From Saprospiraceae bacterium (GTDB lineage Bacteria > Bacteroidota > Bacteroidia > Chitinophagales > Saprospiraceae), in assembly GCA_029212405.1 (NCBI GenBank), contig JARGNR010000011.1:1-64000 (forward strand): a stretch of DNA of 64,000 nucleotides. The letters run 5' to 3'. Below the pieces are notes generated by a model, which saw nothing but the letters and a program-made list of their open reading frames with translations, made no database searches and was not told the origin of the DNA. Of this stretch, positions 35,914 to 44,206 are shown piece by piece (the first letter of the stretch is position 1; the number at the start of each line of letters is the position of its first letter). Position numbers and translations under genes: made by a program.

Positions 35914-36954
35914 TTATCTGAATATAAACCCTTTCCTATAATCATCACTTGGGTCAAACCAAAATTCATTTTTACCTACAAATGATGCAGTACCGGATAC
36001 TTCTGGGATCACTGCTTTATATCCATGGAATAAAACTTCTTCTTTTACTTCGACAGTCATGGTACTGCCCAAAATGCTTTCTATGGTGATTTTTTCTCTC
36101 AATCCTAATTCTCCTTTGGTATAGTGCAGACTTGCTCGTGCACTGACTCCTGAGCCCGTTGCTGATCTATCCAATTCTCCTTCAGCAAAAATGCACACAT
36201 TTCTACTGTGATGATTTGAATCAAAAGCACTTCCGGTAAAAATTGTCCCATATAAAAAACTGAGGTCATCTGTAGTTGGATGAATGATGTCAAAATTGGA
36301 CATCACGGCATGTTTAATCAATTTTCCAACATGGATCAGTGTGTTGTGATTGGAAGCATCCATTGAAATATTCAATTGATCGGCATCTACGAATGCATAA
36401 AATGCTCCTCCAAATGCCACATCAAATTTTACTTGGCCCAACTCATTTACTTCGACTTCTTTATTCTGCAGATATAGAAACGATGGTACATTGGTAAAAT
36501 AAGTACGTTTAACTATTCCATTTTCAAATTTGGCTCTCGCTTTTACTTGACCCGCAGGTACATTTATGACTAGTTGAGAACTATGTTTTGGTACTAATAA
36601 TTGAGTTTCAAATACAAATTTTGTGAGTGCTATTATGGCATGGCCACACATGGTGGAGTATCCTTCGTTGTGAATAAAGAATACATCAAAATCTGCGTCT
36701 GGAGTTGATGGGTCTGAAAGAATTGCTCCATACATATCAGCATGGCCTCTTGGTTCAAACATGAGCCCCGTGCGTAAATGATCAAAATGTGTTTGAAAAT
36801 AACGACGCTTTTCTAAGACATTCTCTCCTTTAATCTCCGGCAGTCCATGGATAGGAATTCTAAGAGGCTCTCCTCCAGTATGCATATCAATACAAGTGAT
36901 TTTCTTAAAAAAGTCATGTCCATGAAAATCAAATCCATTTAATATTTCTTCCAT
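35914..36954 (-). CDS. Trans-3-hydroxy-L-proline dehydratase (proline racemase superfamily)
   Basis: The predicted reaction dehydrates trans-3-hydroxy-L-proline to pyrroline-2-carboxylate. The open frame extends to 37071, but the ATG at 36954 directly precedes the conserved domain and lies 1 nt after the upstream stop, giving 346 residues. The first catalytic residue is Cys103 in TMCGHAII. The second catalytic position, Cys in racemases and epimerases, is Thr266 in DRSATGSGVSAR. A Cys/Thr pair is the signature of this dehydratase in the superfamily. It is the last gene of the ECF/FecR/receptor operon. Proline racemase or 4-hydroxyproline epimerase activity is unlikely because of Thr266. Confidence 0.85.
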   Translation of the reverse strand: MEEILNGFDFHGHDFFKKITCIDMHTGGEPLRIPIHGLPEIKGENVLEKRRYFQTHFDHLRTGLMFEPRGHADMYGAILSDPSTPDADFDVFFIHNEGYSTMCGHAIIALTKFVFETQLLVPKHSSQLVINVPAGQVKARAKFENGIVKRTYFTNVPSFLYLQNKEVEVNELGQVKFDVAFGGAFYAFVDADQLNISMDASNHNTLIHVGKLIKHAVMSNFDIIHPTTDDLSFLYGTIFTGSAFDSNHHSRNVCIFAEGELDRSATGSGVSARASLHYTKGELGLREKITIESILGSTMTVEVKEEVLFHGYKAVIPEVSGTASFVGKNEFWFDPSDDYRKGFIFR

Positions 36955-36955
36955 C

Positions 36956-37894
36956 TCAAAAATTGTTTTGTTTTTCAAAAATAGCTTGAGCAAGCACCAA
37001 GTCAAAGATTGCATTCCCGACAGACTTAAAAACCATCGTTTTCTTGTTGATTTGTTTGGTGTGACCTGCAAGTACTTGGTCCAAATTAATAATATTTTGA
37101 GGTGTCAGCCACTTTTGATCGATTGCATTGATTACATCGCCGACTTCTGATAGAGCTGTTTCTGTATCAATAATAAGTTCTTCTGTCTGGCGGTATACCT
37201 GCTCAGGAAGTTCCTGCATTTGTTTAGTAAATGAGCCTACACTAATGAAGTGTTTAGTGGATAGATCCATGCCTGAAGCGTTGAAAACTGGCGTTTGTGA
37301 TGTTGTACAAGTGAAGATTATTTCAGATAATTGGACCACTTCTTCTGCTGATGAACACCAATGAAACTTTACGTTTGGAAAGTCCAACTGAAGTCTTTCT
37401 TTAAATTGTGTGAATTTTGAGGGACTTCTTGAATAAGCATATATATGGGGAATTGTTTTCCTACTTAGCATAAATTTGATCTGCCAATATCCCTGCACGC
37501 CTAAGCCGATTACGCCTAATCGATCACATTTTTCAGGGTGTATCAGATCTGCACCGATGTTGCCCACTGCAGCAGTTCGGAGTGCTGTAATGGACGGAGC
37601 ATCCATGGTGCACAATATTTCTCCAGTTTGACTGCGATTCAGCACTAAAATGCCAGATATAACAGGAAGGTCCTGAGAAAGATTATTGGGATTTACGGAA
37701 ATTAGTTTTGTACAAGAAAAGTCTATACCAAATGCAGGCATAATTAATTTTGTAGAATCATTTCTTGAAATATGAGTGCGTTCTGGAATTTCATATTTCC
37801 CATCGGAAAAGTCTTTAATTCCTTTTATAACAATTTCAATCACCTCTTGAGGAGAAAATAAACCTTCGATTTCTTTTTGGGAATAATGATCCAT
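36956..37894 (-). CDS. Ornithine cyclodeaminase-family protein, likely pyrroline-2-carboxylate reductase
   Basis: A 312-residue member of the ornithine cyclodeaminase/mu-crystallin family. The Rossmann nucleotide loop is DRLGVIGLGVQGYWQIKFM (about 133-151). SALRTAAVGNIGADL-like residues (SITALRTAAVGNIGADL) precede it. Because the next gene, 1 nt downstream, encodes a trans-3-hydroxyproline dehydratase, the likely role is reduction of pyrroline-2-carboxylate to L-proline with NAD(P)H, as in LhpI proteins. True ornithine cyclodeaminase is the alternative. It starts 5 nt after the receptor gene stop, so it belongs to the same operon. Confidence 0.85.
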   Translation of the reverse strand: MDHYSQKEIEGLFSPQEVIEIVIKGIKDFSDGKYEIPERTHISRNDSTKLIMPAFGIDFSCTKLISVNPNNLSQDLPVISGILVLNRSQTGEILCTMDAPSITALRTAAVGNIGADLIHPEKCDRLGVIGLGVQGYWQIKFMLSRKTIPHIYAYSRSPSKFTQFKERLQLDFPNVKFHWCSSAEEVVQLSEIIFTCTTSQTPVFNASGMDLSTKHFISVGSFTKQMQELPEQVYRQTEELIIDTETALSEVGDVINAIDQKWLTPQNIINLDQVLAGHTKQINKKTMVFKSVGNAIFDLVLAQAIFEKQNNF

Positions 37895-37899
37895 TATTA

Positions 37900-40476
37900 T
37901 TAATTCAATCTGAAATTTACAGAGATATTAGGTGTAAATCGCAACCCTCTTTCATTGATTTCTAATAAAAGTGGATCCTCTTCATTGGAATTATCGAGCA
38001 AATAATTTCTACCCAAAATATTGATCCTATTCCCCATGTTTTGAAGAGAAAACCCAATGAATCCGTTTACCTCATTTTTCATAGTGAAGTTGTATATAAT
38101 TGAACCATCCATTCGAAAATAATCTTTTAACCGAAGTGTGTTTGGAGATCCATATACAATGCTATCATTGTTTAGAAATGCTTGAGTGGCTGGTAATCCG
38201 CTACGATATTCAAGTCCAAGAGAGAATTCAAATGATTTGTATTTATACATATGTACCCATTTCAAAACATGGGTTTGATCATGAGAGGCGATGATAGGGT
38301 CGAGGGATATTCCTGGAAACTCATATTTTGTTCTGGAAAGGCTATAACTCAACCAACTTCTATACCTTTTTATCCTCTTTTTTATGAGAAAATCAATTCC
38401 TCTTATTCTAGAATTTCCGCTACTAAATGGCTTTTCATTTAATTCAACGAAAGTGCTGGTCAGGGTGGTGATTCCTGCCAATTCTTTTACATAGCCTTCA
38501 ATGTCGAAGGTCCAGCTTCCCTTTTGAAAAAAGATACCTCCCATCCATTGGTTGGATTCAATCACAGGAATAAATCCATTCGTATTTTCTAATTTATTGG
38601 TTGCAGTTACCCATATCTCATTATTTAATCCCAAAAAGTTGGTGTCAAACCCAACCAATTGACTCACGAATTGAAAATGTTTTCCAGTACTGATTTTCAA
38701 TTTTAAATTTTCAGAAATATGAGAAACCATTGAAATTCTAGGTTCAAAGTAATTGTTCTTCAAAATATCTTGGTACAGATATCGAAGACCAACTTCTATT
38801 TGAAGAGACTTGGGCAATCTAAAAGAGTATTCTCCATACAAAGCATGTAGGCGATTCTGTAATACTTGATTTGAAGAGGCGGTATCCTTTCTATTGATTT
38901 GTGTGATGTCTAGCGAAGTCCTGTTTTCAGTATATTGATATCCAAAATTCACATTTTGGTCTTCGTTTAATACATACTTGTTGTTCCAATTCAGCCCACC
39001 ATCAGTTATTGAATTTCTTGAATCTAAAGAAAATGGAGCCTTTGTATTGTCAAATTTACTTCGGAAAGAAAATGTATAATCATACTTATATTCCGCATTG
39101 GTCAAATCTAATTTTGAGCTATATCTTTCATTCCACTGTCTTTCCCAAGAAAAGATCGCCCCTGCATTTCTTAAGTTTAGGACTTCAATAGAATAGAAAT
39201 CCAAATCGTCAAAATTAGACTTGTAGTTCAATGTATTTAAAGTGCCTAATGACGTAAATCGGAATTTGTTTTTCCCATAATCCATCATCCATTTTAAGTT
39301 GGCATCATTAAATTTATATTCATCGCTGAATTGTAGATCGGGAGAGTTAAAGTCATTTTCTTCTACTCGCGTACCTTGAAATACCTTTTCGGCATATCGC
39401 ACAAACGTAGGAGTATTCCAAGCATCTGTAATACTTCTGCGACTGGAGATCATCAACGATGAGTTTTTCCATAATGGAATGTCAAAATCCAAATGTGCAT
39501 GGGTCAGATTAAATCCTGCTCCCATATTAAAATTGTCTGTTATTTCTTCTTTAGAATGAATGTCAATAACACTTGAAACTCTGCCACCAAACTCGCTTCC
39601 AATACCACTTCTGTGTACATTGACATGATCAATAATGTTGGGGTTAAATGCTGAAATGGTACCAAAGAAATGACTGGTATGATACATGGGTATCCCATCC
39701 CACAAGATTAAATTTTGGTCGGGAGTACCTCCTCTCACATGAATACCATCTAAGGATTCACCAGGTGAGGTAATACCGGGAAGGAATTGCATGGTCGCTA
39801 ATACATCTTTTTCAACTGAGCCTGGTAAGACATCCATCTCTTGAGGTTCAATAACAACGATATTGGCGTTTTCAGTTTGATTGATTCCATCTGTTAAGTA
39901 CTCTTTGAGGATCACCGGTTCAAAAGAGACGCTTTGAGAAGCCAATTTATAGGTCAGGCATGGACTAGTTGAGAGGTTTTGTAGAGGGATTTCCAACCTA
40001 TTGTAACCAAGAAAAGAGATGTAAATGGAACGATCAGTAGGCGAAACAGAAATTTTAAAGTAACCATTCTGATCACTTTCGGCTCCATACGATTTTGTAT
40101 CGTTAAAAATAGATGCAAATGGAACGGGTTCATCTGTAAGCGCATCGGTGACATAACCACATAGATATTTCAATTGATGAACACCTTTATTTACAGTTAA
40201 AACAATGTGTTTGGTGTCTATAAATTCAAAATCCAAATCCGTTTGATTAAATATGTCTTGTAGAACTTGTTGAAGAGAGAAACTTCCCTCTTTTGTTGTT
40301 ATGAAATGACTGCTAATACGGTCATCATCATAAGAAAATACTATTTGATGTTTTGACTCGAGATAAACCAGAACTTCCTTTAAAGGAGCTTGATCAAATG
40401 CATCATAGGTATTTTGTGCCACAGCTTGAATGACAAATTGCGTTAAAAAAAGTGTTGTCAAAAGCACCTTCTTCAT
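37900..40476 (-). CDS. TonB-dependent outer-membrane receptor with STN domain
   Basis: An 858-residue receptor. The signal peptide ends near IQAVAQ. An STN signalling domain lies at about 25-95 and a carboxypeptidase-regulatory-like beta domain at about 103-180. The plug is at about 210-320 (GIHVRGGTPDQNLILWDGIP, IGSEFGGRVSSVIDI), and a beta barrel runs to the C-terminal aromatic-rich strand. It imports a substrate using TonB and, through STN, can signal to the FecR protein encoded 20 nt upstream. No SusD partner gene is present. The substrate is unknown; hydroxyproline-containing peptides are inferred from the downstream genes. Confidence 0.92.
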   Translation of the reverse strand: MKKVLLTTLFLTQFVIQAVAQNTYDAFDQAPLKEVLVYLESKHQIVFSYDDDRISSHFITTKEGSFSLQQVLQDIFNQTDLDFEFIDTKHIVLTVNKGVHQLKYLCGYVTDALTDEPVPFASIFNDTKSYGAESDQNGYFKISVSPTDRSIYISFLGYNRLEIPLQNLSTSPCLTYKLASQSVSFEPVILKEYLTDGINQTENANIVVIEPQEMDVLPGSVEKDVLATMQFLPGITSPGESLDGIHVRGGTPDQNLILWDGIPMYHTSHFFGTISAFNPNIIDHVNVHRSGIGSEFGGRVSSVIDIHSKEEITDNFNMGAGFNLTHAHLDFDIPLWKNSSLMISSRRSITDAWNTPTFVRYAEKVFQGTRVEENDFNSPDLQFSDEYKFNDANLKWMMDYGKNKFRFTSLGTLNTLNYKSNFDDLDFYSIEVLNLRNAGAIFSWERQWNERYSSKLDLTNAEYKYDYTFSFRSKFDNTKAPFSLDSRNSITDGGLNWNNKYVLNEDQNVNFGYQYTENRTSLDITQINRKDTASSNQVLQNRLHALYGEYSFRLPKSLQIEVGLRYLYQDILKNNYFEPRISMVSHISENLKLKISTGKHFQFVSQLVGFDTNFLGLNNEIWVTATNKLENTNGFIPVIESNQWMGGIFFQKGSWTFDIEGYVKELAGITTLTSTFVELNEKPFSSGNSRIRGIDFLIKKRIKRYRSWLSYSLSRTKYEFPGISLDPIIASHDQTHVLKWVHMYKYKSFEFSLGLEYRSGLPATQAFLNNDSIVYGSPNTLRLKDYFRMDGSIIYNFTMKNEVNGFIGFSLQNMGNRINILGRNYLLDNSNEEDPLLLEINERGLRFTPNISVNFRLN

Positions 40477-40496
40477 CCCTATTGTTTCATTTGATT

Positions 40497-41420
40497 TTAA
40501 TCAGTAAAGACAACTTTATGCTGGCCTTCCATTTTGTAGGATATTCCCATAGGTGAAAGTACCATATTTAATGCTTTTTTTAAGTCATTGTGGACAAAGC
40601 TTCCAGTAAATCTTCTAGACTTTAACGTTGGAGGCAAGTCAATTGTAACATCATAATTACCGGATAAAGATAAAATGACCTCTTCTAATCGAGCACTTGA
40701 AAAATAGGAATCACCACTCTGCCATGTTCCAATTCTGTTGGGATTTTGAAAAACACGACCTTGAAATTTTTGGTTGTCGATTCGGATGCTTTCACCTTTT
40801 GATAAGACTATAGAATGTGTTCCAGATTCCACTTGCACTTTACCTGTTTTACAGGCAACTACCAAGATTTCGTCTCTAGAAAAAACATTGAATGAAGTTC
40901 CTAAAACTGTAATACTTCCCAAATTTGTTTTTACCCTAAACGTACTGCCTTCTTGCACGTTGAAGAATGCTTCTCCTTCCAAATGCATACGTCGCTCTTC
41001 TGTAAAGTCAGGACGATAATCAATAGCACTATTGCCATTGAGGACGACTTTGGAACCATCTGGAAGGATATGGGATACATATTGACCTACATTGGTATAT
41101 ATTGTTGGTGAGTCAGAAAACAAAAATAGGAATGATACGAGCAAGATTCCCACAGCGGCAATCGCCATTATTGTACGTCGAAGCGTAACAATTTTAGTAG
41201 GTGTTGAGGCTTTTGAATCAGTCTTGGATATTTTTTTAGTAATGTTGGCAAACGCAATTTTTGTATCCATTTGTGGATAGGGTAGGTGTTCGGTTTCTGA
41301 TACAATCTTTTGATAATCTTTAAACTCAGGGGTGTTTTCAAAAATAGAAGATTCCTCTGCTGTAAGATCTCCTTCCAGCCAGCGAATTAATAATTTATCT
41401 TTTTCTTCTTCCGTTTTCAT
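40497..41420 (-). CDS. FecR-family anti-sigma factor
   Basis: A 307-residue inner-membrane regulator. The cytoplasmic N-terminal part (1-80, KLLIRWLEGDLTAEE) binds the sigma factor. A membrane helix lies at about 84-102. The periplasmic FecR domain holds LPDGSKVVLNGNSAIDY and VLGTSFNVFS, and the C-terminal domain (RFTGSFVHNDLKKALNMVL) resembles the STN-binding region. It should relay occupancy of the receptor to the ECF sigma factor encoded 55 nt upstream. Confidence 0.94.
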   Translation of the reverse strand: MKTEEEKDKLLIRWLEGDLTAEESSIFENTPEFKDYQKIVSETEHLPYPQMDTKIAFANITKKISKTDSKASTPTKIVTLRRTIMAIAAVGILLVSFLFLFSDSPTIYTNVGQYVSHILPDGSKVVLNGNSAIDYRPDFTEERRMHLEGEAFFNVQEGSTFRVKTNLGSITVLGTSFNVFSRDEILVVACKTGKVQVESGTHSIVLSKGESIRIDNQKFQGRVFQNPNRIGTWQSGDSYFSSARLEEVILSLSGNYDVTIDLPPTLKSRRFTGSFVHNDLKKALNMVLSPMGISYKMEGQHKVVFTD

Positions 41421-41475
41421 GTATATATTTTCCTATACCTATTCAATAGACAGTTTATTGTATCAATACCCTACC

Positions 41476-41976
41476 TTAAATGTTTGAAATAGTTGTTCTC
41501 AATTGTTTTAAAGCCAGTGCCATTCGTTTTTCCACAGCTTTTTGGCTTAGCTCTAAGAGTTTAGCAATCTCTTTGTATTTATACCCATCTATTCTGTGCA
41601 TTAAAAAAACCTCTCGTTGCTTATCTGGTAAATTTTCTATAGCAGATTCTAATTTTAGTTTAAACTCGCTTTCCTCTAGCTTAAAATGGGGGTCAATATT
41701 TTCAGTTTTTTGGAGTTGATTTGCTTCGTGCTTCTGGACTACATTTTGGTGTGCAATAATGTTGTAAAGTAAATTTTTTGCAGTGGTGTAGAGGTAGCTT
41801 TTTTCCTTTCCTTCTTCAATGGATTCCATTTTATCCCAGTACTTGACGAAGGAATCTTGAACGATGTCTTGTGCTAACTGTTTGTCTTTTGATTTGAAAT
41901 ATATAAAACGAAATAAAGCTTGAGCCCATGCCTCATAATTGGTTTTAAACTTGAGCTCTTTATTATTTTTGTGCAT
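41476..41976 (-). CDS. ECF RNA polymerase sigma factor (FecI-like)
   Basis: A 166-residue ECF sigma factor. Region 2 is seen at about 12-75 (DIVQDSFVKYWDKM, YLYTTAKNLLYN) and region 4 at about 105-160 (LPDKQREVFLMHRIDGYKYKEIAKLLELSQKAVEKRM, split here only for reading). It heads an operon with fecR, a TonB-dependent receptor and two hydroxyproline-metabolism genes, and should activate that operon when released by FecR. The ATG at 41976 is 21 nt downstream of a TACATTTG element. Confidence 0.94.
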   Translation of the reverse strand: MHKNNKELKFKTNYEAWAQALFRFIYFKSKDKQLAQDIVQDSFVKYWDKMESIEEGKEKSYLYTTAKNLLYNIIAHQNVVQKHEANQLQKTENIDPHFKLEESEFKLKLESAIENLPDKQREVFLMHRIDGYKYKEIAKLLELSQKAVEKRMALALKQLRTTISNI

Positions 41977-41997
41977 TTAAAATATATTTCAACGCTA

Positions 41998-42005
41998 CAA
42001 ATGTA
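41998..42005 (-). promoter_or_regulatory. Putative -7 promoter element of the ECF/FecR/receptor operon
   Basis: TACATTTG on the minus strand matches TAnnTTTG exactly, 21 nt before the sigma-factor ATG. The expected upstream TTG was not found at 19 nt, so the assignment is tentative. Confidence 0.4.
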
Positions 42006-42190
42006 TAGAATGATTGAAAATTCTTTGGACTATGTAGGGTTTTATATCGATAATATTTATGGATTGATCTAAGAGTGATCAAGAAATTGTGACCTACAGG
42101 TACAAGAACGTCTAAATAATAAGTTCAATAGCGTTTGAATATAAAATTGTATGTTTACGGCAAATTTATGGTCTTTGGCCTGATGTTTTA

Positions 42191-42214
42191 GTGACAGACA
42201 ATACATTTTGTCAC
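42191..42214. promoter_or_regulatory. Inverted repeat upstream of second ECF gene (possible operator)
   Basis: GTGACA-N12-TGTCAC is a perfect 6-bp dyad centred about 40 nt before the GTG start at 42243. The spacing puts the half-sites roughly one and a half helical turns apart. No regulator can be named. Confidence 0.35.
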
Positions 42215-42242
42215 CTTTCAAATACGAATAGTTTTCAATTTA

Positions 42243-42842
42243 GTGAGTAAAAAAACAAAAAACCAAATCATTTTTGAGGAAGAACTTTTTCCTCACATCG
42301 ATGCACTTAAAACCTTTGCATATCACCTTTCTTACAATGAGGAAGATGCCAATGACCTGGTCCAAGAGACCTACATGAAGGCACATAGATTCATAGATAA
42401 GTACGATTCAGGAACTAATGCTAAGGCTTGGTTGTTTAAGATACTGAAAAACGCCTACATCAACGAATATCGTAAGAAGAGTAAGCGTCCGAAAAAAGTT
42501 GATTTTGAAGATATTGTTTCGTATCAAAATAGCGATTCAGCTTCAAGCTCAAAGTACCTTGACCTGAGGCAGGAAATTTTTGAAAATATGATGGGAGATG
42601 AAGTTACTATCGCCATCAATTCCTTGCCCATAGATTTTAGAACTGTGATTTTATTATGTGATATCGAAGGATTCACGTACGAGGAAATTTCAAAGATCAT
42701 TGATGTCCCGATTGGGACCGTACGTTCCAGATTGTTTAGAGCTAGAAATATGCTTAAAGAAAAACTGAGAAAGTATGCGGAGAAGTTAGGTTATGAAGAT
42801 AAACGTGGTGAGCGAAAAAAATCAGGATCTGAAGAAGAATGA
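42243..42842 (+). CDS. ECF RNA polymerase sigma factor
   Basis: A 199-residue ECF sigma factor unlike the FecI-type one at 41476. Region 2 holds EEDANDLVQETYMKAHRFID and NAKAWLFKILKNAYINEYRK, and region 4 holds SLPIDFRTVILLCDIEGFTY and PIGTVRSRLFRARNMLKEKL. A charged C-terminal tail (GYEDKRGERKKSGSEEE) follows. The start is a GTG at 42243. A small anti-sigma-like gene lies 176 nt downstream. This arrangement is common in Bacteroidota for stress-type sigma factors. Target genes are unknown. Confidence 0.92.
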   Translation: MSKKTKNQIIFEEELFPHIDALKTFAYHLSYNEEDANDLVQETYMKAHRFIDKYDSGTNAKAWLFKILKNAYINEYRKKSKRPKKVDFEDIVSYQNSDSASSSKYLDLRQEIFENMMGDEVTIAINSLPIDFRTVILLCDIEGFTYEEISKIIDVPIGTVRSRLFRARNMLKEKLRKYAEKLGYEDKRGERKKSGSEEE

Positions 42843-42853
42843 CACATTAATTT

Positions 42854-42909
42854 TTGATTGAAAACTGTGTCTGTTATATTTGCTTTACTTTGTAAAATTA
42901 TTATATTTG
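42854..42909 (+). promoter_or_regulatory. Tandem Bacteroidota-type promoters of the small anti-sigma-like gene
   Basis: Two exact TATATTTG elements lie at 42875-42882 and 42902-42909. The second has TTG at 42880-42882 with a spacer of exactly 19 nt, the consensus TTG-N19-TAnnTTTG. The first has TTG at 42854-42856 with an 18-nt spacer. Both lie between the ECF sigma gene and the 43019 gene, so the latter probably has its own transcript. Confidence 0.62.
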
Positions 42910-43018
42910 CCAAGTATTAATTTTAGAAATTAATTTTAGGCAATATTTTATTTTGTTTTTATATTTTTTTGCGGAATTAGTTAAACCTTCCAAAAAAGCA
43001 GGAATAAAACTGGAAAAT

Positions 43019-43255
43019 ATGAGAAATCAGGAAAACGCTAGAAACCTTAGAAGTCAAATCAATCTTTACTTCGACAATGCGTTATCACAAGAAGAGCAGA
43101 ATAGCCTTCTAAACCAAGTAGACTCAGATCCTAGATGTAGCAAAATGTTTAAAAAGGAAAAAACCTTTAGAGACTACATCAAAAATAATGTCAAAAGATC
43201 AACTGTCTCTCCTGATTTGATTCAATCTATAAAAGATAGAATTCGAATCGTTTAA
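43019..43255 (+). CDS. Small anti-sigma-like protein lacking zinc ligands
   Basis: A 78-residue protein from the ATG at 43019; the frame is open up to a TTG at 42953, but those 22 extra residues look non-conserved. INLYFDNALSQEEQNSLLNQ followed by DSDPRCSKMFKKEKTFRDYI, and the C-terminal SPDLIQSIKDRIRIV, match the layout of small anti-sigma proteins that follow this type of ECF gene. The usual HxxxCxxC zinc motif is absent; only one Cys is present. The likely role is binding and inhibiting the sigma factor encoded upstream. Confidence 0.65.
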   Translation: MRNQENARNLRSQINLYFDNALSQEEQNSLLNQVDSDPRCSKMFKKEKTFRDYIKNNVKRSTVSPDLIQSIKDRIRIV

Positions 43256-43399
43256 TTTTATCTTTTTTCCTACTTCTAGTTCAATTTGTTGAAATGGTTT
43301 TCTTTAATACCTTTTGACAAAATCTATGGTAGTTTGATATCTATTTGTTTAGCTATCAGAACATGTTTAATCTTTTTGATTATCTAAATTCTTTTTGGT

Positions 43400-44131
43400 G
43401 TGAGAATAGTATCTTTGGTTCCTTCTTTAACCGAACTTCTATTTGATTTAGGGCTCCATCATAACATTATTGGTAGAACAAAGTTTTGTATCCATCCATC
43501 AGACCAAGTACAATCAGTTGCTAAGATCGGAGGAACTAAAAAAGTGGATATTGAACTCACTCGAAGCTTACAACCAGATTTGGTTATTGCGAATAAAGAA
43601 GAAAACACACGATCCGATGTAGAGGCTCTTCGCACGTTTACTAAAGTGCTAGTTACCGATATTTTCGATTTTCATTCTGCTATTCAGGCGATGGAGACTA
43701 TTGGAAAATTAACAGATACGGAATCAAAAGCTAAAACAATTATAGATCAAATAAATCTTGCTTTTAAGGATATAAAACAACGTAATACGACGAAAAAATC
43801 TGTTTGTTATCTCATTTGGAATGATCCAATTATGTCAATTGGGAGAGATACATTTATCCATGATATGCTTCATAAATGTGGATATATAAATGTATTTGAG
43901 AAGCAAACAAGGTATCCGACCATTAGTGAAGATCTGCTTATAAAGAAGAATCCCGATTGTATCTTTTTATCATCCGAGCCATTTCCTTTTAAACAAAAAC
44001 ATATTCAAAAGTATAGAGAGATTTGTCCAAGCTCTAAAATCGTCATTGTTGATGGAGAGTATTTTAGTTGGTATGGCAGCCGTATGTTAAAAGCGGTAAG
44101 CTATTTTAATGAACTTATTGATAGTGTATAA
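43400..44131 (+). CDS. BtuF-like helical-backbone metal receptor protein
   Basis: A 243-residue protein with the periplasmic-binding fold of BtuF/FhuD-type proteins: RIVSLVPSLTELLFDLGLH, LVIANKEENTRSDVEAL, then the long backbone helix and YLIWNDPIMSIGRDTFIHDM. Such proteins bind cobalamin or siderophore-metal complexes. It starts at a GTG (43400) directly with the first beta strand and has no signal peptide, unlike transporter partners, and no BtuCD genes are adjacent. It may work in the cytoplasm or have another role. The call to family is firm, the ligand is not. Confidence 0.82.
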   Translation: MRIVSLVPSLTELLFDLGLHHNIIGRTKFCIHPSDQVQSVAKIGGTKKVDIELTRSLQPDLVIANKEENTRSDVEALRTFTKVLVTDIFDFHSAIQAMETIGKLTDTESKAKTIIDQINLAFKDIKQRNTTKKSVCYLIWNDPIMSIGRDTFIHDMLHKCGYINVFEKQTRYPTISEDLLIKKNPDCIFLSSEPFPFKQKHIQKYREICPSSKIVIVDGEYFSWYGSRMLKAVSYFNELIDSV

Positions 44132-44206
44132 TTTTTGTTGAGTTGAATTTAAAAGGTCAAATCAAGGTATTTTTTATTTACTCTGATTAAACTTTTTAGT
44201 TAAAAC

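Noticed and set aside
36955-37071. The 39-residue N-terminal extension of the hydroxyproline dehydratase frame
   Set aside because: It lies inside the upstream gene, has no resemblance to the family and is replaced by the ATG at 36954, 1 nt after the upstream stop.
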